This document shows positions 13,341 to 14,954 of a stretch of DNA of 14,954 nucleotides, piece after piece. The first letter of the stretch is position 1. The number at the start of each line of letters is the position of its first letter. The stretch spans positions 1 through 14,954 of the forward strand of contig JAYTTN010000674.1 of assembly GCA_043745295.1 (NCBI GenBank), read 5' to 3'. The stretch is from JALHQU01 sp043745295. GTDB lineage: Bacteria > Planctomycetota > Planctomycetia > Gemmatales > Gemmataceae. A program made the translations under genes and the position numbers. Below the pieces are notes generated by a model. That model was not told the origin of the DNA and made no database searches. It saw only the letters and a list, made by a program, of their open reading frames with translations.

Positions 13341-14954
13341 ATGTCCGCGATCCCGCCCGCCAACCCGAACGACCCGAAGAAGCCGGTGCCGCCGCCCGCC
13401 GGGGCGAAGCCGGTGCCGCCGGCCGGCACCCCCGCGCCGAAACCGCAAGGCACGCCGGTCCCCCCCGCGCAGCAAGGGACGAAACCCCAGGGGACGCCCG
13501 CCCCCCAACAGGGCGCGAAGCCGACCCCGCCGGCCGGCACCCCGGCCGCGAAGCCGACGGGCACGCCGCCGCAAGCCGGGGCGAAACCCCCGACCCCGAC
13601 GGGCACCGGCACGCCGGGCGCGAAGCCGGCCGGGACGCCCGCGCAAGCCGGCGCGAAGCCGCCGGCCAAGACGTTGCCCGCCGGCGGCACCGGGACGCCC
13701 GCCAAACCGCCGGTCGCGGGAGCCGGAACCCCGGCCAAGCCGCCGACCCCGACGCCGCAGAAGCCGGCCGCGCCCAAGCCCGCGCCGCAGAAGCCCAAGC
13801 ACACGCACGTCGATAGCGGCACCCGGCAACTCGGCCAGAAGCTGGTGGATCTCGGCTACCTCGACGACGTGCAACTGGACAGCGTCTACGAGGAGATGCG
13901 GCAGAGCGAGCGGAAGCTCGGCGACCTGTGCATCGACCGCGGGCTGCTGAACGACGACCAGCTACTCCAGGCGACGGCCGAAGTCCACGGCATGCGGGTG
14001 GCCAGCCTGGAGGACGCCAAGCCGACGCCGGAGTCGATCAAGATCGTCCCGAAGAACATGGCCGAACTGTACAAGATGGTGCCGCTGGCGTTCGACGCGG
14101 ACACCCTGACGGTGGCCATGTCCGACCCGAACAACTTGCAGGCGCTGGACGACATCCGCAACTTCCTCGGCATCCGCCAGGTGCAGGCGGTGCTGGCCCC
14201 GGCGCACGCCGTCGAGGCGCTGATGAAGAAGGCCTACGGCGGCCCCGGCGCGGAGGAGTCGATCAGCACCCTCATCGCCCAGCTGGAGAACGACAAGGAG
14301 CTGGGCAAGAAGTCCATCCGCCGCGAGACCAGCATCGACCTCCAGGACTTGCAGGAGGTGGCCAACTCGCAGCCGGTGCGGAAGCTCATCAACATGGTCC
14401 TGCTGATGGCCATCCGCGACCACGCCTCGGACGTCCACTTCGAGCCGTTCGAGGACGAGTACAAGATGCGCTACCGGTGCGACGGCGTGCTGTACGAGAT
14501 GGTGCCGCCGCCGCGCCACCTCGCCACCGCCATCGCTTCGCGTATCAAGGTCATGGCGAACCTCGACATCGCCGACCGCCGCATGCCGCAGGACGGCCGC
14601 ATCGAGCTGAACGTCGGCGGCAACCCCGTCGATATGCGCGTCAGCGTGCTGCCCACGCTGTTCGGCGAGAGCGTCGTAATTCGAGTCCTGGACCGGACTA
14701 ACGTCGGCCTGTCGCTCGACCGCATCGGCATGCCGCCGGACCTGCTCGGCCAGTTCCGCGCCATCATCAAGAAGCCTAACGGAATCGTCCTGGTCACCGG
14801 GCCGACCGGTTCCGGCAAGACCACCACGCTGTACTCGGCGCTCTCCGAACTCAACGAAATCGATACCAAGATCATCACCACGGAAGACCCGGTCGAGTAC
14901 GAAATCGACGGCATCATCCAGTGCCCGATCAACCACGAAATCGACGTGACCTTC
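13341..14954 (+). CDS. Second GspE/PilB-family ATPase, 3' end outside window
   Basis: The frame is open from ATG 13341 to the window end (538 codons). ATG 13341 is the only ATG after an in-frame TGA at 13302-13304, with a weak AAAGG nine bases upstream. Residues 1-155 are a low-complexity Pro/Ala/Gly/Lys/Thr leader with repeated GAKP and PAGTP units. Residues about 160-300 form an MshEN domain, with LGQKLVDLGYLDDVQLDSV (164-182) and RKLGDLCIDRGLLNDDQLLQ (191-210), close to the paired motif that binds c-di-GMP. The ATPase core follows: SDVHFEPF (363-370), ADRRMPQDGR (411-420), Walker A GPTGSGKTT (487-495), Asp box ITTEDPVEY (512-520). Walker B, the His box and any zinc tetracysteine lie beyond the edge. 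It is a paralogue of the gene at 9857 and likely acts as an assembly motor of a type IV pilus or type II secretion system. Confidence 0.92.
   Translation, partial: MSAIPPANPNDPKKPVPPPAGAKPVPPAGTPAPKPQGTPVPPAQQGTKPQGTPAPQQGAKPTPPAGTPAAKPTGTPPQAGAKPPTPTGTGTPGAKPAGTPAQAGAKPPAKTLPAGGTGTPAKPPVAGAGTPAKPPTPTPQKPAAPKPAPQKPKHTHVDSGTRQLGQKLVDLGYLDDVQLDSVYEEMRQSERKLGDLCIDRGLLNDDQLLQATAEVHGMRVASLEDAKPTPESIKIVPKNMAELYKMVPLAFDADTLTVAMSDPNNLQALDDIRNFLGIRQVQAVLAPAHAVEALMKKAYGGPGAEESISTLIAQLENDKELGKKSIRRETSIDLQDLQEVANSQPVRKLINMVLLMAIRDHASDVHFEPFEDEYKMRYRCDGVLYEMVPPPRHLATAIASRIKVMANLDIADRRMPQDGRIELNVGGNPVDMRVSVLPTLFGESVVIRVLDRTNVGLSLDRIGMPPDLLGQFRAIIKKPNGIVLVTGPTGSGKTTTLYSALSELNEIDTKIITTEDPVEYEIDGIIQCPINHEIDVTF

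Noticed and set aside
13341..13805. The GAKP/PAGTP-coding stretch as a CRISPR-like or tandem DNA repeat array.
   Set aside because: The units are irregular in length and spacing and keep a clean reading frame; it is protein low complexity, not a DNA repeat array.
11699..13816. A 705-codon plus-strand frame running across pilT and into the next ATPase gene.
   Set aside because: It overlaps two motif-verified ATPases in another frame, and the translation is Arg/Gly/Ala/Pro-rich without domains.

Overview
The window is GC-rich DNA with strong G/C third-position bias. The gene content best fits a planctomycete of the Gemmataceae type: a long lipoprotein-type TolC, a HlyD adaptor with a disordered leader, several PilB/GspE-PilT motors, and many small unrecognised proteins. 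This taxonomic call is inference, because the window has no rRNA or other marker gene.

Left part (1-2100): the C-terminal part of a probable Rieske-type oxygenase (+) converges on ahcY (-, adenosylhomocysteinase). They share a long bidirectional hairpin terminator at 495-548. The ahcY leader (about 2003-2090, -) folds as a complete S-adenosylhomocysteine (SAH) riboswitch: P1, P2, P4 and the pseudoknot can all be paired by hand. The enzyme that removes SAH is therefore probably induced by SAH.

Middle-left (2100-4640): an accessory-looking stretch of small genes. Two tightly coupled unknown genes lie on the minus strand (2704-3105, then 2328-2702). A 110-aa plus-strand gene (3211-3543) overlaps tail-to-tail with a 114-aa minus-strand gene. 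A C-terminal scrap of a VOC/glyoxalase-like protein (3867-4004) lies directly behind a DUF2721-type membrane protein (4005-4502).

Centre (4643-9260, -): a two-gene export operon. A 911-aa TolC-like outer-membrane lipoprotein is followed by a 694-aa HlyD-like periplasmic adaptor. The two genes overlap by about 203 bp in different frames, through proline-rich sequence that contains an exact 23-bp repeat with a 60-bp period. No inner-membrane pump gene lies inside the window.

Divergent spacer (9261-9856): no gene, but it holds a compound inverted-repeat element with exact 20-bp arms (9416-9531).

Right part (9857-14954, +): three secretion/pilus ATPases in a row. They are a complete GspE/PilB-type ATPase with a tetracysteine zinc motif, a PilT-type retraction ATPase with a very acidic tail, and a second GspE/PilB-type ATPase cut by the window end. 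The last carries a roughly 155-residue Pro/Ala/Lys/Gly-rich leader and a near-canonical MshEN (c-di-GMP-binding) domain. A 107-bp inverted-repeat element sits between pilT and the last gene. Together they look like the motor part of a type IV pilus or type II secretion locus that continues to the right.
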